A stretch of DNA of 64,000 bases, from NCBI GenBank assembly GCA_021806225.1, contig JAJZXW010000021.1, positions 124,001-188,000 on the forward strand. The letters are read 5' to 3'. Below, in pieces: positions 8,240-19,262 of the stretch. A program made the position numbers and the translations under genes. The notes under the pieces are model-generated. The model had not been told where the DNA came from, did no database searches, and was given only the letters and a program-made list of their open reading frames with translations. Numbering within the stretch: the stretch's first letter is position 1; each line of letters opens with the position of its first letter. This DNA comes from Nitrospirota bacterium. Its GTDB lineage: Bacteria; Nitrospirota; Leptospirillia; Leptospirillales; Leptospirillaceae.

Positions 8240-9562
8240 ATGCATCTTCCGGGTTTCAGGAATGGGTCGAACCGATCAGGCTGGAAGTGGGTCATGAAAA
8301 CAGGAAATATCCTTCTTGTCCTCGCGGTCGGAATTCTGGTCGGCGGAGTCGGCCATGCAGTTCTGGCGGATGGGGGAACGGACAAGAGCCTCAAGATCTT
8401 TTCCATGGTCTACGCTTTGATTCAGAACGATTACGTCGACAAGATTCCGGCGCAGCCGGTCCTCGACAGCGCGATTCGCGGGATGGTGGCCTCTCTCGAC
8501 CCCCACTCCGAGTATATGACCCCCCAGGAGTATCACGATCTCGAGATCAACACCCAGGGGCGTTTTGGCGGGGTCGGAATCAAGATCACCACCGAAGGGA
8601 ACCGCATCATTGTTCAGGCTCCCATCGACGACTCCCCGGCCTTTCGAGCCGGTATCAAGTCGGGGGACGAGATCATCCGGGTCAACGGGGTGAGTACTGC
8701 CTCCCTCGGGCTGGCCAAGGCTGTCCGGACCATGAGGGGTAGGCCGGGAACCCATGTGATTCTTACGGTTTTCAGAAAAGGGGTTTTCACGGCGCGGGAC
8801 TTCGACCTGGTCCGGGAGGTCATCAAGATCCATACGGTCAAATTCCATATGCTGAAAGATCATATCGGATATGTCCTCGTCCGGGAATTTTCGGAAAACA
8901 CGGCACGGGATCTTGACGCAACCCTGAAGAAACTCGGCCACAAGGGAATGCGCGCTCTCGTCATCGACCTGCGTAACAACCCTGGTGGCTTGCTGACAAG
9001 CGCGGTGGATGTCTCCTCGCTCTTCATTCCCGACAACAAGGTGGTCGTTTCAATGAAGGGGCGCCGGCAGGAACGGGCCTTCCGATCCCACGGGGGAGAA
9101 GACTTTCCTCGCGTCCCCGTCGTGATCCTTGTCAACACGGAAACGGCCTCGGCGGCTGAAATCGTCTCCGGAGCGCTTCAGGACTACCGCCGTGCGACGA
9201 TTATCGGCACACAGACGTTTGGGAAGGGTTCCGTTCAGACGATTCTTCCTCTTTTTGACGGATCAGCTCTCCGATTGACGACAGCCCGCTACTTCACCCC
9301 ATCGGGCCGCTCGATCCAGGATTACGGGATCACGCCGGACATCATCGTCAAGGAGCGAATTCCCAAAGGGGGTCGACCCATTTCCGTTCCTCGCGAAGTG
9401 GATCTGAAACATCATTTTCTTAATCCTGACGGGAAGGAACACCATGTGGTCATTCCCGCCGGCAATATCCAGAAACACCTTGTCTACCCGATTCCCTCCG
9501 GGAAGGCTGACAATCAGCTTCGCACTGCCATTCGGGTCCTTAAACGAAAGTTGGCCGGTTGA
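8240..9562 (+). CDS. ctpA: S41 family C-terminal processing peptidase (CtpA)
   Basis: This 440-residue periplasmic protease has one N-terminal membrane segment, a PDZ domain (about residues 105-190, GRFGGVGIKI start) and a tail-specific protease core. The Ser/Lys dyad is in TASAAEIVSGAL and in TFGKGSVQT. RYFTPSGRSIQ.YGI.PDI is the usual closing motif. ATG 8240 has an AAGGAT SD; ATG 8294 would put the hydrophobic segment right at the N-terminus but has a weaker SD. Its position after ftsX-envC fits a role in cell-wall remodelling. Confidence 0.92.
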   Translation: MHLPGFRNGSNRSGWKWVMKTGNILLVLAVGILVGGVGHAVLADGGTDKSLKIFSMVYALIQNDYVDKIPAQPVLDSAIRGMVASLDPHSEYMTPQEYHDLEINTQGRFGGVGIKITTEGNRIIVQAPIDDSPAFRAGIKSGDEIIRVNGVSTASLGLAKAVRTMRGRPGTHVILTVFRKGVFTARDFDLVREVIKIHTVKFHMLKDHIGYVLVREFSENTARDLDATLKKLGHKGMRALVIDLRNNPGGLLTSAVDVSSLFIPDNKVVVSMKGRRQERAFRSHGGEDFPRVPVVILVNTETASAAEIVSGALQDYRRATIIGTQTFGKGSVQTILPLFDGSALRLTTARYFTPSGRSIQDYGITPDIIVKERIPKGGRPISVPREVDLKHHFLNPDGKEHHVVIPAGNIQKHLVYPIPSGKADNQLRTAIRVLKRKLAG

Positions 9563-9633
9563 GCCGGGGGTTTTTTTGAGGGGCCCCCGCTTCCCACCAT
9601 GCACTTTCCGGATGTTCCCTGCCTAAAAAGGAC

Positions 9634-9662
9634 TTGCCAACTCCCGTTCCCTTTGATATCAT
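9634..9662 (+). promoter_or_regulatory. Sigma-70-type promoter of groES-groEL
   Basis: TTGCCA (9634-9639), a 17-base spacer and TATCAT (9657-9662) give a strong promoter. The predicted transcription start falls inside the CIRCE element directly downstream. Confidence 0.8.
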
Positions 9663-9663
9663 T

Positions 9664-9690
9664 TTATCACTCAGTTGGTGTGAGTGCTAA
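9664..9690 (+). promoter_or_regulatory. CIRCE operator (HrcA binding site)
   Basis: The inverted repeat is TTATCACTC, 9 bases, GAGTGCTAA. It matches the CIRCE consensus TTAGCACTC-N9-GAGTGCTAA at 17 of 18 positions (one change in the left arm). HrcA binding here would repress groES-groEL until heat shock. Confidence 0.92.
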
Positions 9691-9723
9691 AACCCAGTTC
9701 CAACATTGAAAATGGAGGTGTGT

Positions 9724-9987
9724 ATGAAATTTAAGCCTTTGAAAGATCGTGTTTTTGTGAGCTATGCGGAAGAGGTTGAAAAGACCCAGGGAGGCTTGTA
9801 CATTCCTGACGCTGCAAAAGAGAAGCCGCAGAAGGGCAAGGTAGAGGAGATCGGCGAAGAGGTGAAGTCCCTCAAGAAGGGTGACACGATCCTCTTTGAC
9901 AAGTACTCTGGTTCGAAGATCTCGATCGACGGGACTGATTACCTGATTCTGCGGGAAGAAGATATCCTGGGCGTTTTTGTCTCCTGA
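9724..9987 (+). CDS. groES: Co-chaperonin GroES
   Basis: This 87-residue lid of the GroEL chamber has the core beta-barrel KFKPLKDRVFVSYAEEVEKT, the mobile loop with GGLYIPD, and the closing EEDILGVF. ATG 9724 follows a clear GGAGG; upstream in-frame codons (TTG 9706, ATG 9712) lie before or in the SD and are rejected. It is somewhat shorter than E. coli GroES (97 residues). It is transcribed from the CIRCE-controlled promoter with groEL. Confidence 0.96.
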   Translation: MKFKPLKDRVFVSYAEEVEKTQGGLYIPDAAKEKPQKGKVEEIGEEVKSLKKGDTILFDKYSGSKISIDGTDYLILREEDILGVFVS

Positions 9988-10026
9988 GGAGCGGAGCGGA
10001 AAAATCTGAAAGGGTGCGTCAAATAA

Positions 10027-11688
<1,662 letters not shown>

Positions 11689-11704
11689 GATTTCCGTTTC
11701 CGAT

Positions 11705-11734
11705 GGGGGGGGGATTTTCCCCCCCTTTTTTTTT
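11705..11734 (+). terminator. Rho-independent terminator after groEL
   Basis: Nine G (11705-11713), loop ATTTT, seven C (11719-11725) and nine T (11726-11734) form a strong hairpin with U-tract 17 bases after the groEL stop. Confidence 0.92.
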
Positions 11735-11881
11735 GTCATTTTGTCCGGACCGATTTCGCGAGGCTCTTGGAATGTTGTAAAATAAACCTTCAAGGGAGAT
11801 TGGCGAAGCCTTTTTTAGAACGATTCCCGGTGGCACCTGAAAAATAAACCTATCAAAACAGATCCGAAGAGGAGAGTCTCG

Positions 11882-12214
11882 ATGAGTGAAAATGTTGGGG
11901 AAGTGTCTACGGCCGAATGGGACAAGCGTGTTCTCGAGTCGAAGGGAGTGGTCATGGTCGACTTCTGGGCTCCCTGGTGCGGACCATGCCGCATGGTGGC
12001 TCCCGTCGTGGATGAACTGGCGGAAGAATACAAGGGCCGCGTGACCTTCATGAAGCTCAACACCGACGACAACCAGGATATCGCGGTCCGCTACCAGGTG
12101 ATGGGGATCCCGACCCTGATCTTCTTCAAGGACGGGAAGGTCGTGAGCAAGCTTGTCGGTGCCCAGAGCAAGAAAACCTTCAAGGAAAAGATCGAAGAGC
12201 TTCTGGCGGCCTGA
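11882..12214 (+). CDS. trxA: Thioredoxin
   Basis: This 110-residue thiol-disulfide reductant has the active-site WCGPC (Cys33, Cys36), the cis-Pro loop in [13 protein letters not shown], and the usual length. SD GAAGAGGAGAG precedes the ATG. It begins a new unit after the groEL terminator; in the 147-base gap a TAAAAT (-10-like) is seen near 11780 but no good -35. recN follows after 5 bases. Confidence 0.95.
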   Translation: MSENVGEVSTAEWDKRVLESKGVVMVDFWAPWCGPCRMVAPVVDELAEEYKGRVTFMKLNTDDNQDIAVRYQVMGIPTLIFFKDGKVVSKLVGAQSKKTFKEKIEELLAA

Positions 12215-12219
12215 CCCGG

Positions 12220-13866
12220 GTGATTTCCCATCTTCGAATCGCCGCATTCGCCACGATCGAGGAGATGTCGGTCTCTTTTGATGAGGGGCTGACAGTCGTC
12301 ACGGGAGAGACGGGTGCAGGAAAGTCTCTTCTGGTCGATGCGCTTTTTTTGGTCTCGGGGCAAAAGCCCCGGGGCCTTTCAGTTCGTCCTGGCTGCAATG
12401 AAGGCATTGTCGAGGCCTCTTTTTCGGCTCCTTCCCTCCCGATTCCCGAATCTCTGACCGATATTCTTTCTTCCGACGAGGATCTCGTCATCCGCCGGGT
12501 GGTGACCCCGAACGGTCGATTCCGTCAGACCGTCAACGGTCAGGCCGTTTCCACCTCCCAGCTCCAAAGTCTTGTGGAGATCCTTTTCGACCTCGTCGGT
12601 CAGGGAGAGAATCATCGGCTCATCAAAAGCGATGCTCACCGCCACTACCTGGACTCCTTCTCAGGAGCGGTTGAACTTGCCGAACGCTTTGAGGGACTGC
12701 GTCGGGAGGTTCTTGCCCTCAGGCGGGAGAGGGAGGATATTTCGGCGCAGCGGGAGCGCGATCTTAGGGAACGGGAGGAGCGGATCCGGATGAGGGAGGA
12801 TGCGGAGCTGCTCTCGGGGAGTCCGGGAGAGTTCGAAGAGCTTTCCCAGACGCTGTCGGCCCAGCTCAACCTTCAGGAAATCCTCACGGTTGCCGGGCGT
12901 TCCTACGGAGCCCTCTATGAAGACGACCAGAGCGTCCTTGCCCTTCTGGGCCGCGTGGCCTCCGACCTCGAACACATCCTCTCCCTGGATCCGACTCTGC
13001 ATCCCCTCCGGACTGCCCTTGAAGAGGCGACGGAGATCCTGAAGGACAGCGCCCACGAGCTCCACCGGTACCGCGAATCCATGGAGATGGACCCGGAAAA
13101 ACTGGCGGCCCTGGAAGGACGTTTCAGCCTCTATCGACGGCTCGCTCAAAAGTACCGGGTCCGGCCGGAGGAGCTTGTCATCCACCTGGACCAGGTGACG
13201 GCGGAGGACGTCGGAGCGGCCGATCGGGCCCTGGAGGAGGTGGAGGGGAGAATCCTGGAGGCCGAAAAGTCGCTTCGGACGTTGGGGGAGTCTCTTGGAT
13301 TACGGAGGCGGGAAGCGGCCGGGCACTTTTCCAAGGCCGTGTGTGCCGTGCTTCGACGTCTGCGGATCGACCACCCCTCCTTCTCTGTTTCTCTTGACCC
13401 CTATCCCGATTCTCTGGGAGGACCTTTCGGGATGGAAAGGGTTGAATTTCTGTTTTCGGCCAATCCTGGAATGCCGGAATGCCCGCTGGGCCAGGTCGCC
13501 TCCGGTGGCGAGATCTCCCGGGTCCTTTTGTCGATCAAGGCCGTTCTGGCCGACCTCGACGAAGTTCCGACCCTCGTCTTCGACGAAATCGATTCGGGGA
13601 TCGGAGGAGAGGTCGGTGAGGTTCTGGGGGATCTTCTGAAAGAAATCGGACGACGCCGCCAGGTTCTGGCCATCACGCACCTGCACCAGGTTGCCCGGAA
13701 GGGAGACCACCACCTGCTCGTCCAAAAGGTCGCCGAGGATGGCCATACCCGCTCCCGGATTTCGGCGATCGCCGGAGAAGACCGGGTCCGGGAAATCGCG
13801 CGGATGCTCGGGGGTGAGAAGATGTCCCCCCAGACGATGCGCATTGCCCGGGAGCTTCTCGACTAG
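12220..13866 (+). CDS. recN: DNA repair protein RecN
   Basis: This 548-residue SMC-like ATPase acts in double-strand-break repair. Walker A GETGAGKS is at about residues 28-35, a long coiled coil occupies the centre (about 150-380), and the C-terminal half has the ABC signature ASGGEISR, Walker B TLVFDEIDSGIGG and the switch ITHLHQVA. GTG start, 5 bases after trxA. It is converged upon by the UPF0182 gene; the 98-base gap between them shows no clear terminator. Confidence 0.95.
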   Translation: MISHLRIAAFATIEEMSVSFDEGLTVVTGETGAGKSLLVDALFLVSGQKPRGLSVRPGCNEGIVEASFSAPSLPIPESLTDILSSDEDLVIRRVVTPNGRFRQTVNGQAVSTSQLQSLVEILFDLVGQGENHRLIKSDAHRHYLDSFSGAVELAERFEGLRREVLALRREREDISAQRERDLREREERIRMREDAELLSGSPGEFEELSQTLSAQLNLQEILTVAGRSYGALYEDDQSVLALLGRVASDLEHILSLDPTLHPLRTALEEATEILKDSAHELHRYRESMEMDPEKLAALEGRFSLYRRLAQKYRVRPEELVIHLDQVTAEDVGAADRALEEVEGRILEAEKSLRTLGESLGLRRREAAGHFSKAVCAVLRRLRIDHPSFSVSLDPYPDSLGGPFGMERVEFLFSANPGMPECPLGQVASGGEISRVLLSIKAVLADLDEVPTLVFDEIDSGIGGEVGEVLGDLLKEIGRRRQVLAITHLHQVARKGDHHLLVQKVAEDGHTRSRISAIAGEDRVREIARMLGGEKMSPQTMRIARELLD

Positions 13867-13964
13867 GAATTCTTGAGTCTCTGAATTTCATTTGGTTGTT
13901 TTTGGCTTTATCGAGAAGCGCCTCATATCTCCGCTCCCCCCATCATGTCCTTTACGTGCGACTT

Positions 13965-16712
13965 CTATTGGCGAAGGTCCTTCAGGATCTTCTGGACACG
14001 ATCTCCGAAGGTCGCGAGGTCCCCGCGCCGGAGGGCCTCGTCGGCTTCACGCCCCAACCGTTTCAGTCTTGCCGTGAGCCCCGGGCGCCTCGTTCCCGTT
14101 CCGCTTTTTTCCATGGAGACTCCGGCCGGACGGGGTGATGGATTTCCGGAGAACAGATCCGCGAGAGCCACGTCGAGTGTTTTCCTCATGACGACACGGT
14201 CCCCCATGGAGACGATCACCCGGCGCAGTTCAGGGAGGGCGCCCGGGCTGGTGGCCGATAGATAGAGGGGTTCGACGTACAGGAGGGAATGGGCGATGGG
14301 GATGATCAGGAGCGTTCCTCGGACCACCCGGGATCCCTGCTGGTTCCAGAGGGTCAACTGCTTGGAGATGGGACCCCGCTGGTCGATGCGAGCCTCGATC
14401 TGATTCGGTCCGTATATCAGGCGCTCCTTGGGGGCGCGGTAGACCCTGAGCTTTCCCTGGCGTTCCAGCTTGGAAGGGCCCACGAGCCAAGCCGACAGAT
14501 TGTCACGGTGGGCCGGAGTATAGGGGAGCATCATGACATATTCTTCCTGGGACTCTCCGGGCAGCCGCAAGACCATATAGTAGGGCGAGAGCGGGCGGCC
14601 GTTCCTTTCGGCCAGGGACCACAGGTCCTCCCGGTTGAAGAAGACCTGGGGGTCGGTCATATGGTAGGCGGCGAGGACGCGAGCCGAAAGGGAGAACATG
14701 GCGGGAGGAAATCGCAGATGGGGGAGGATCTCCTGCGGGATGTCGGAAGCCGGGCGGAAGAGGCCTGGAAAGGCGTTCATGTAGGCGGCGAGGACAGGAT
14801 CGGTCGGATCTGCCGCGTAGAAGGAAACGCTTCCGTTTTTGGGATCGACCAGGATCTTGACCGAGTTGCGGATGTAGTTGAGACGTTCCGGCCAGGATGA
14901 AAGGGCCTGTCGGTGTCCGCTCCGGATAAGGCGACCCGTGTGGAAAAATCCGGCCGATCCGCGGATCTCCGAGGCGTAGGGATAGGAGTCAGAGGTGGTG
15001 TAGGCGTCCATCATCCAGGCCAGATGTCCGGAAGGGCCAATGACGGGGACGACGTCGGGGTCGAGGCGAAGGAAGGGGGCCAGGCGCTCGACGATGCCGA
15101 AAATATCGCGGTGGACCAGAATGCGGCTCTGTCCGGTAATGGCAGTTGACAGAAAGATCTTGAAGGTTCCGTATTCATAGGAATACAGGAGCTTCCGGAG
15201 AGGGGTTGAGAGGCGGATCCCTCCCGTTCCGTCGTAATGGTTGTAGATGTTCTGTCGGCCCCTGGGGTAGTCGAATTCGGGAATGTGGGTGTTGACGATC
15301 GCGTAGGGGGCGGGCTGGTCTCCGTAATAGATCCGGGAATGGGCCACCGTCAGGGGGATCGAGGACTGGGGAGGAATGTCCCGGATCCAGAAGGTGGGAA
15401 GCCCTTCCGGCGAGACGCGGTTGACGGGCGACATGATCAACCCGTGGCCATGGGTGTAGGTCAGGTGAAGGTTGATCCAGTTGGGGCTCGGAAGGTTCGC
15501 GTAGGAAATCTCCCGGGGCGCCACCAGGACCTGCCGGAGGACGCCGTTGATCCGGTATCGGTCTGGCGCCAGGATCGGGAAGGTGTAGTAGGTCCGGATT
15601 TGCTGGAGTTGGCGGACCGTGGTCAGCATGGGGCGGTGGTCCCAGAGGCGGATGTTCCGGATGGTGGGCTTGTTGTCCGCTAGGTCCCCCTGCGTGAGGT
15701 CGGACAGGTTCGCAATGCGCTCGGAGTGAGTTCCTTCGAGATGGAAAGCCTTTCTTGTCCATTGGATATTGTGGAGGATGTAGGGGCGCTCCCTGTTGAA
15801 CTGGTCGGGGAGGACGACGAACCGGGAGAGGATCCAGGGGGTGACGACCAGCCCGCCAGCCCAGACGAAAAAGGCGACACCCAGGAGGGGGAGCGAGAGG
15901 CGGGAGAGCTTCCGGAAGCTCTCCAGGAGGAAGGCGATCGCCGCCAGGAGAAGAATCAGGGAGAGAAGTGTGGCGGCGGGAATGCGGGCATGGACATCGA
16001 CGTAGGAGGCTCCGGACAGGGCCTGGTGGCTTGACAGGAGTGTCTTCGTCCGGAGAAGAAGGGCCTCGATGGAGAGGACCAGAAGAAGTCCCGCCGAAAG
16101 ACGCATGAGAACCTTCCTCCAGACGGGGTGGAGGGAGAGCCGGTTCTGGGCGAAGGAGATCTGGCCTCCCGGCAATCCCAGAAGGATTCCGAGGACGAGC
16201 GAAAAGAGAAATGCGTCCTGGAGGAGGCCCGAGAGAAGGTCGTAGACCGGGAGGTGGAAGAGATAGAACCCCAGGGGAAGTCCGAGGACCGGATCCGGGG
16301 ATCCGGTTGCGGGGGCATGGATGGCCGCCAGAAAACGGAGGGCATCCCGGGTGTCCGACAGGGGAAGGGCGATCAGGAGTGCCACGAGGGCGAGTCCAGC
16401 GTCTATGAAGGGAGCCAGGCCGGAGAGAGGGAGCGAGACGGGCTCCCTCCCCCCTGCGGGACCCCGTCGTCGGAAGGTCAGCGTGGGAAGGGCCCGGACC
16501 AGGGGGCGCAGGGTGGCGGCCAAAACAAGGAAAAAGAGCAGGAAGACCCCGAGGAGAAGGGCGCTTCTCGCCTCAAGCAAAGTCAGGAAGACCGGCGACT
16601 GGCCGTTCGATCTGTACCAGAGGTAATCGGCCCAGAGGTCAAGGAGGGACTGGCCTCCGAAGTACAGGATGATCAGCAGGACCAGAGCGGCGAGAGGCCA
16701 TTGTTTTCGCAT
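13965..16712 (-). CDS. UPF0182 family integral membrane protein
   Basis: This large (915 residues) family member has unknown function. About seven membrane segments lie in the first 320 residues, with a long soluble C-terminal part after them. Family features include the GQSPVFL region after the first membrane segment, FVVLPDQFNRERPYILHNI, and the LTYTHGHGLIMSPVN and IYYGD motifs. The start is set at the ATG 16712 because AGGAG lies just upstream; an ATG 12 codons earlier has no SD. It is minus strand, 138 bases downstream of the polyamine operon, and may be read through from it. Confidence 0.88.
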   Translation of the reverse strand: MRKQWPLAALVLLIILYFGGQSLLDLWADYLWYRSNGQSPVFLTLLEARSALLLGVFLLFFLVLAATLRPLVRALPTLTFRRRGPAGGREPVSLPLSGLAPFIDAGLALVALLIALPLSDTRDALRFLAAIHAPATGSPDPVLGLPLGFYLFHLPVYDLLSGLLQDAFLFSLVLGILLGLPGGQISFAQNRLSLHPVWRKVLMRLSAGLLLVLSIEALLLRTKTLLSSHQALSGASYVDVHARIPAATLLSLILLLAAIAFLLESFRKLSRLSLPLLGVAFFVWAGGLVVTPWILSRFVVLPDQFNRERPYILHNIQWTRKAFHLEGTHSERIANLSDLTQGDLADNKPTIRNIRLWDHRPMLTTVRQLQQIRTYYTFPILAPDRYRINGVLRQVLVAPREISYANLPSPNWINLHLTYTHGHGLIMSPVNRVSPEGLPTFWIRDIPPQSSIPLTVAHSRIYYGDQPAPYAIVNTHIPEFDYPRGRQNIYNHYDGTGGIRLSTPLRKLLYSYEYGTFKIFLSTAITGQSRILVHRDIFGIVERLAPFLRLDPDVVPVIGPSGHLAWMMDAYTTSDSYPYASEIRGSAGFFHTGRLIRSGHRQALSSWPERLNYIRNSVKILVDPKNGSVSFYAADPTDPVLAAYMNAFPGLFRPASDIPQEILPHLRFPPAMFSLSARVLAAYHMTDPQVFFNREDLWSLAERNGRPLSPYYMVLRLPGESQEEYVMMLPYTPAHRDNLSAWLVGPSKLERQGKLRVYRAPKERLIYGPNQIEARIDQRGPISKQLTLWNQQGSRVVRGTLLIIPIAHSLLYVEPLYLSATSPGALPELRRVIVSMGDRVVMRKTLDVALADLFSGNPSPRPAGVSMEKSGTGTRRPGLTARLKRLGREADEALRRGDLATFGDRVQKILKDLRQ

Positions 16713-16850
16713 GGGGGCTCCTGAGTGAACGTTCGCGTCTTCCTTCATTCTGCGCCGTGAGAGGATCTGCTGGCAATGAAGGGGGAGGGAGTGGCCGGAT
16801 CCAGCGGCCTGGAGTTTCTGAAAAGGGTTTTTTTGGCGGAGGGGGAGCGT

Positions 16851-18323
16851 CTATCCCCGGGCAGGGTTCTCTCCGACGACACCGATGAAGCGGTTGGTCA
16901 TGTCGAGGCCGTCCATCGTCGCCCCCGAGTCCCGGAAGCGACAGAGGGTATCGATGACGGGAGCGGTGATCTCCTCTCCCGGGACGAGCAGGGGGACGCC
17001 GGGAGGGTAGACGGTGACGATGTCCTTTGCAATCCTTCCGACCGAATCCTCCAGGGGAAGGGTCTCGTGGGGAGCGAAAAAGGCCTCCCTTGGAGTCATC
17101 CGGAGTAGGTTGTCGAAAAAGACCATCGAGGGGATCGGCGACCGGCTCTCCTGGCGATGGGTCTCCCGGGAAAGGGCGACCAGGGCGTTGACCAGCCGCT
17201 CCAGGTCACCGCGATGATCCCCGATGCTGACGATGACGAGGACATGGTCGATGTCGGCCATCTCGACCTGGATCCCGAAATCGAGGTTCAGGCGCTGGGA
17301 GACCTGATACCCGGAGACGCCCCATCCTCTCACGTCGATGGTCAGTTTCGTTTCGTCGAGGTCGTTCTCTCCTCCCGACAGGGCCTGGATCTCCGTCCGG
17401 TTGGCGCATTTCAGCCCCGGGATCTCCCGGATCTTCAGCCGGGCCCATCGTGCCAGCTCCAGTGCCCGGCCCAGAAGCTTCACCCCCTCGGTCGCCATCT
17501 GCATTCGGGCCAGGTCGAGGGAGGCCATCAGGATATAGGAAGGGCTCGTCGTCTGGAGATAACGGAGGACGGTGGAGAGGCGCTCCACGTCGATCCGCTC
17601 CTTTCGGGCATGGAGCATGGAGGCCTGGGTCATGCCTCCGATGATCTTGTGCGTGGACTGGACGGTCAGGTCTATTCCTGCGGCCATGCCGGAGGCGGGG
17701 AGCTCCGGATGAAAATGGAGATGGGGACCGTGGGCCTCGTCGAGAAGCACGCGCATCCCCCGGGCATGGGCTGCCTTCGCAACCAGGGGGAGATCGATGG
17801 TGACCCCGTAGTAATTGGGGGAGGTCAGGTAGAGGGTCCGGATCTCGGGGTGGCGATCGATGCTGTCGAGGATATCCCGGGTCCCGTAGTTCAAGGGAAA
17901 GGAGGCGCCGTGCTCGGTCCGAAAGGGAATGAAGACGGGCTGGCAGCCGGTCATGATCATCCCGGAGACAACCGACTTGTGGACGTTCCGGGTCACGAGG
18001 ACCGGCTCCCCCGGGTTTAGTGTGGCCACAACCATGGCCTGATTGCCTCCCGAAGTCCCGTTCACGAGGAAATAGGAGCGGTCGGCCCCGTAGATTTCCG
18101 CCGCCAGTTCCTGGGACTCCTTGATGACGCCCCGGGGCTTCTGGAGAGAGTCCACCTCGTCGAGACAGGTCAGGTCGATCGAGAAGACACGTGGTCCCAC
18201 GAATTTGCGAAAACGCGTCGAAATCCCTTTTCCGCTTTTGTGGCCGGGGGTGTGAAAGGAGACTTTCCGGCTTTCGGCAAGGGAGACCATCGCGTCGAAA
18301 AGAGGCGTTTTGGTCTGGTCCAT
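16851..18323 (-). CDS. speA: Orn/Lys/Arg decarboxylase family protein (probable arginine decarboxylase)
   Basis: This 490-residue fold-type I PLP enzyme resembles the short Bacillus SpeA type. VSFHTPGHKSG opens the core; LDEAHGPHLHF carries the PLP-binding Asp195 and His198, and STHKIIGGMTQ the Schiff-base Lys226. The C-terminal domain carries RMTPREAFFAP and the PPGVPLLVPGE motif. Substrate (arginine, ornithine or lysine) cannot be fixed from sequence, but its place after speD and the aminopropyltransferase gene (18-base gap) argues that it feeds polyamine synthesis, most likely by making agmatine. Confidence 0.85.
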   Translation of the reverse strand: MDQTKTPLFDAMVSLAESRKVSFHTPGHKSGKGISTRFRKFVGPRVFSIDLTCLDEVDSLQKPRGVIKESQELAAEIYGADRSYFLVNGTSGGNQAMVVATLNPGEPVLVTRNVHKSVVSGMIMTGCQPVFIPFRTEHGASFPLNYGTRDILDSIDRHPEIRTLYLTSPNYYGVTIDLPLVAKAAHARGMRVLLDEAHGPHLHFHPELPASGMAAGIDLTVQSTHKIIGGMTQASMLHARKERIDVERLSTVLRYLQTTSPSYILMASLDLARMQMATEGVKLLGRALELARWARLKIREIPGLKCANRTEIQALSGGENDLDETKLTIDVRGWGVSGYQVSQRLNLDFGIQVEMADIDHVLVIVSIGDHRGDLERLVNALVALSRETHRQESRSPIPSMVFFDNLLRMTPREAFFAPHETLPLEDSVGRIAKDIVTVYPPGVPLLVPGEEITAPVIDTLCRFRDSGATMDGLDMTNRFIGVVGENPARG

Positions 18324-18341
18324 CGGGGGGGGCTGATCCGT

Positions 18342-19262
18342 CTAGTGATAGGTGAAGATTGGGTGGTTGTCCTCGATGATGAGCGTCGATTTGTCCAGCT
18401 CAGTCCGGAGATGGCGCGGGATGCCGAAAAGTCCCTGGTGGGCGAGGCCGTCATAGAACCGGAGATTGGTCAGCCCCCGTTCGCCGAGGATTCTGTCGAC
18501 AGCCGTGCGGTCCATCGCGAGGGGGTCGACGCCTTTCGATGCCAGCGTGAATCCCCAGGGAAGCCCGAAGGAGGGAATGTTGGTCGAGAATCCGCGAACG
18601 GTGGGGAAGGCGGTCTTCATGGTCTGGTAGACCGCGGAGAAGGCCAGGATGAAGGGGAGCGCGGCCGCCCCGGCCTGGACGGAGATCGTTCCTCCGGGGG
18701 ACAGGTGGTCGCTTGCGATCTTGTAGAACTCCCGGGTATAGAGAAGATAGGCGGGTCCCTCTTCCACAGGTTCGGAGAGATCCGTGATGATGACGTCGAA
18801 AATATCCTTCGATTCCTCCAGATATTTCCGCGCATCGGTGGCGAGGACGGTCGACCGGGGATCGTCGAAGGCTCCCTGGTGCCATTCGGGAAGATGCTCC
18901 TTCGACAGGGAGATGACCTGGTCGTCGATGTCCACCATCACCGCGCGTTCGACCGTCGGATGGCGCAAAGCCTCTCGGAGGGTGGCGCCTTCCCCTCCGC
19001 CCACAATCAGGACAGAGCGGGGAGCGGGGTGGGCGATCATGGCCGGGTGGACGAGAGCCTCGTGATAGATGAATTCATCGACCTGGGTCGACTGCATCTT
19101 CTCGTCGAGTGCCAGAGCTTTCCCGTAGACATTGGTCCGAAGGATGTCGACCTTCTGGAAGTTCGTCTGACGCGAGACAATGATTCCGTCGATGCCGTGC
19201 ATGTGCCCCAGCGACGGAGCCGCGTACTCAATATACCACTTGGAGGTTCTCGCTCCGTTCAT
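18342..19262 (-). CDS. speE: Polyamine aminopropyltransferase (spermidine synthase family, ACL5-like)
   Basis: This 306-residue Rossmann-fold enzyme transfers aminopropyl from decarboxylated SAM to a polyamine. QSTQVDEFIYHEALVHPA and GGGEG (88-92) form the dcSAM site, followed by VDID and the acceptor-site loop TDLSEPVEEGPA. Classical spermidine synthases have DSTDP in that loop; here the second acid is Glu and the following residues resemble plant ACL5 thermospermine synthases. The product could therefore be thermospermine or spermine instead of spermidine. It overlaps speD by 35 bases and is followed by the decarboxylase. Confidence 0.88.
   Translation of the reverse strand: MNGARTSKWYIEYAAPSLGHMHGIDGIIVSRQTNFQKVDILRTNVYGKALALDEKMQSTQVDEFIYHEALVHPAMIAHPAPRSVLIVGGGEGATLREALRHPTVERAVMVDIDDQVISLSKEHLPEWHQGAFDDPRSTVLATDARKYLEESKDIFDVIITDLSEPVEEGPAYLLYTREFYKIASDHLSPGGTISVQAGAAALPFILAFSAVYQTMKTAFPTVRGFSTNIPSFGLPWGFTLASKGVDPLAMDRTAVDRILGERGLTNLRFYDGLAHQGLFGIPRHLRTELDKSTLIIEDNHPIFTYH

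Noticed and set aside
9566..9588. Inverted repeat CGGGGG/CCCCCG after ctpA
   Set aside because: The T-run lies in the loop and not after the stem, so it is not a standard terminator; the stem is only six bases.
11828..11845. TGGCAC box upstream of trxA as a sigma-54 promoter
   Set aside because: The -24-like TGGCAC is not followed by a TTGC element at the right distance.
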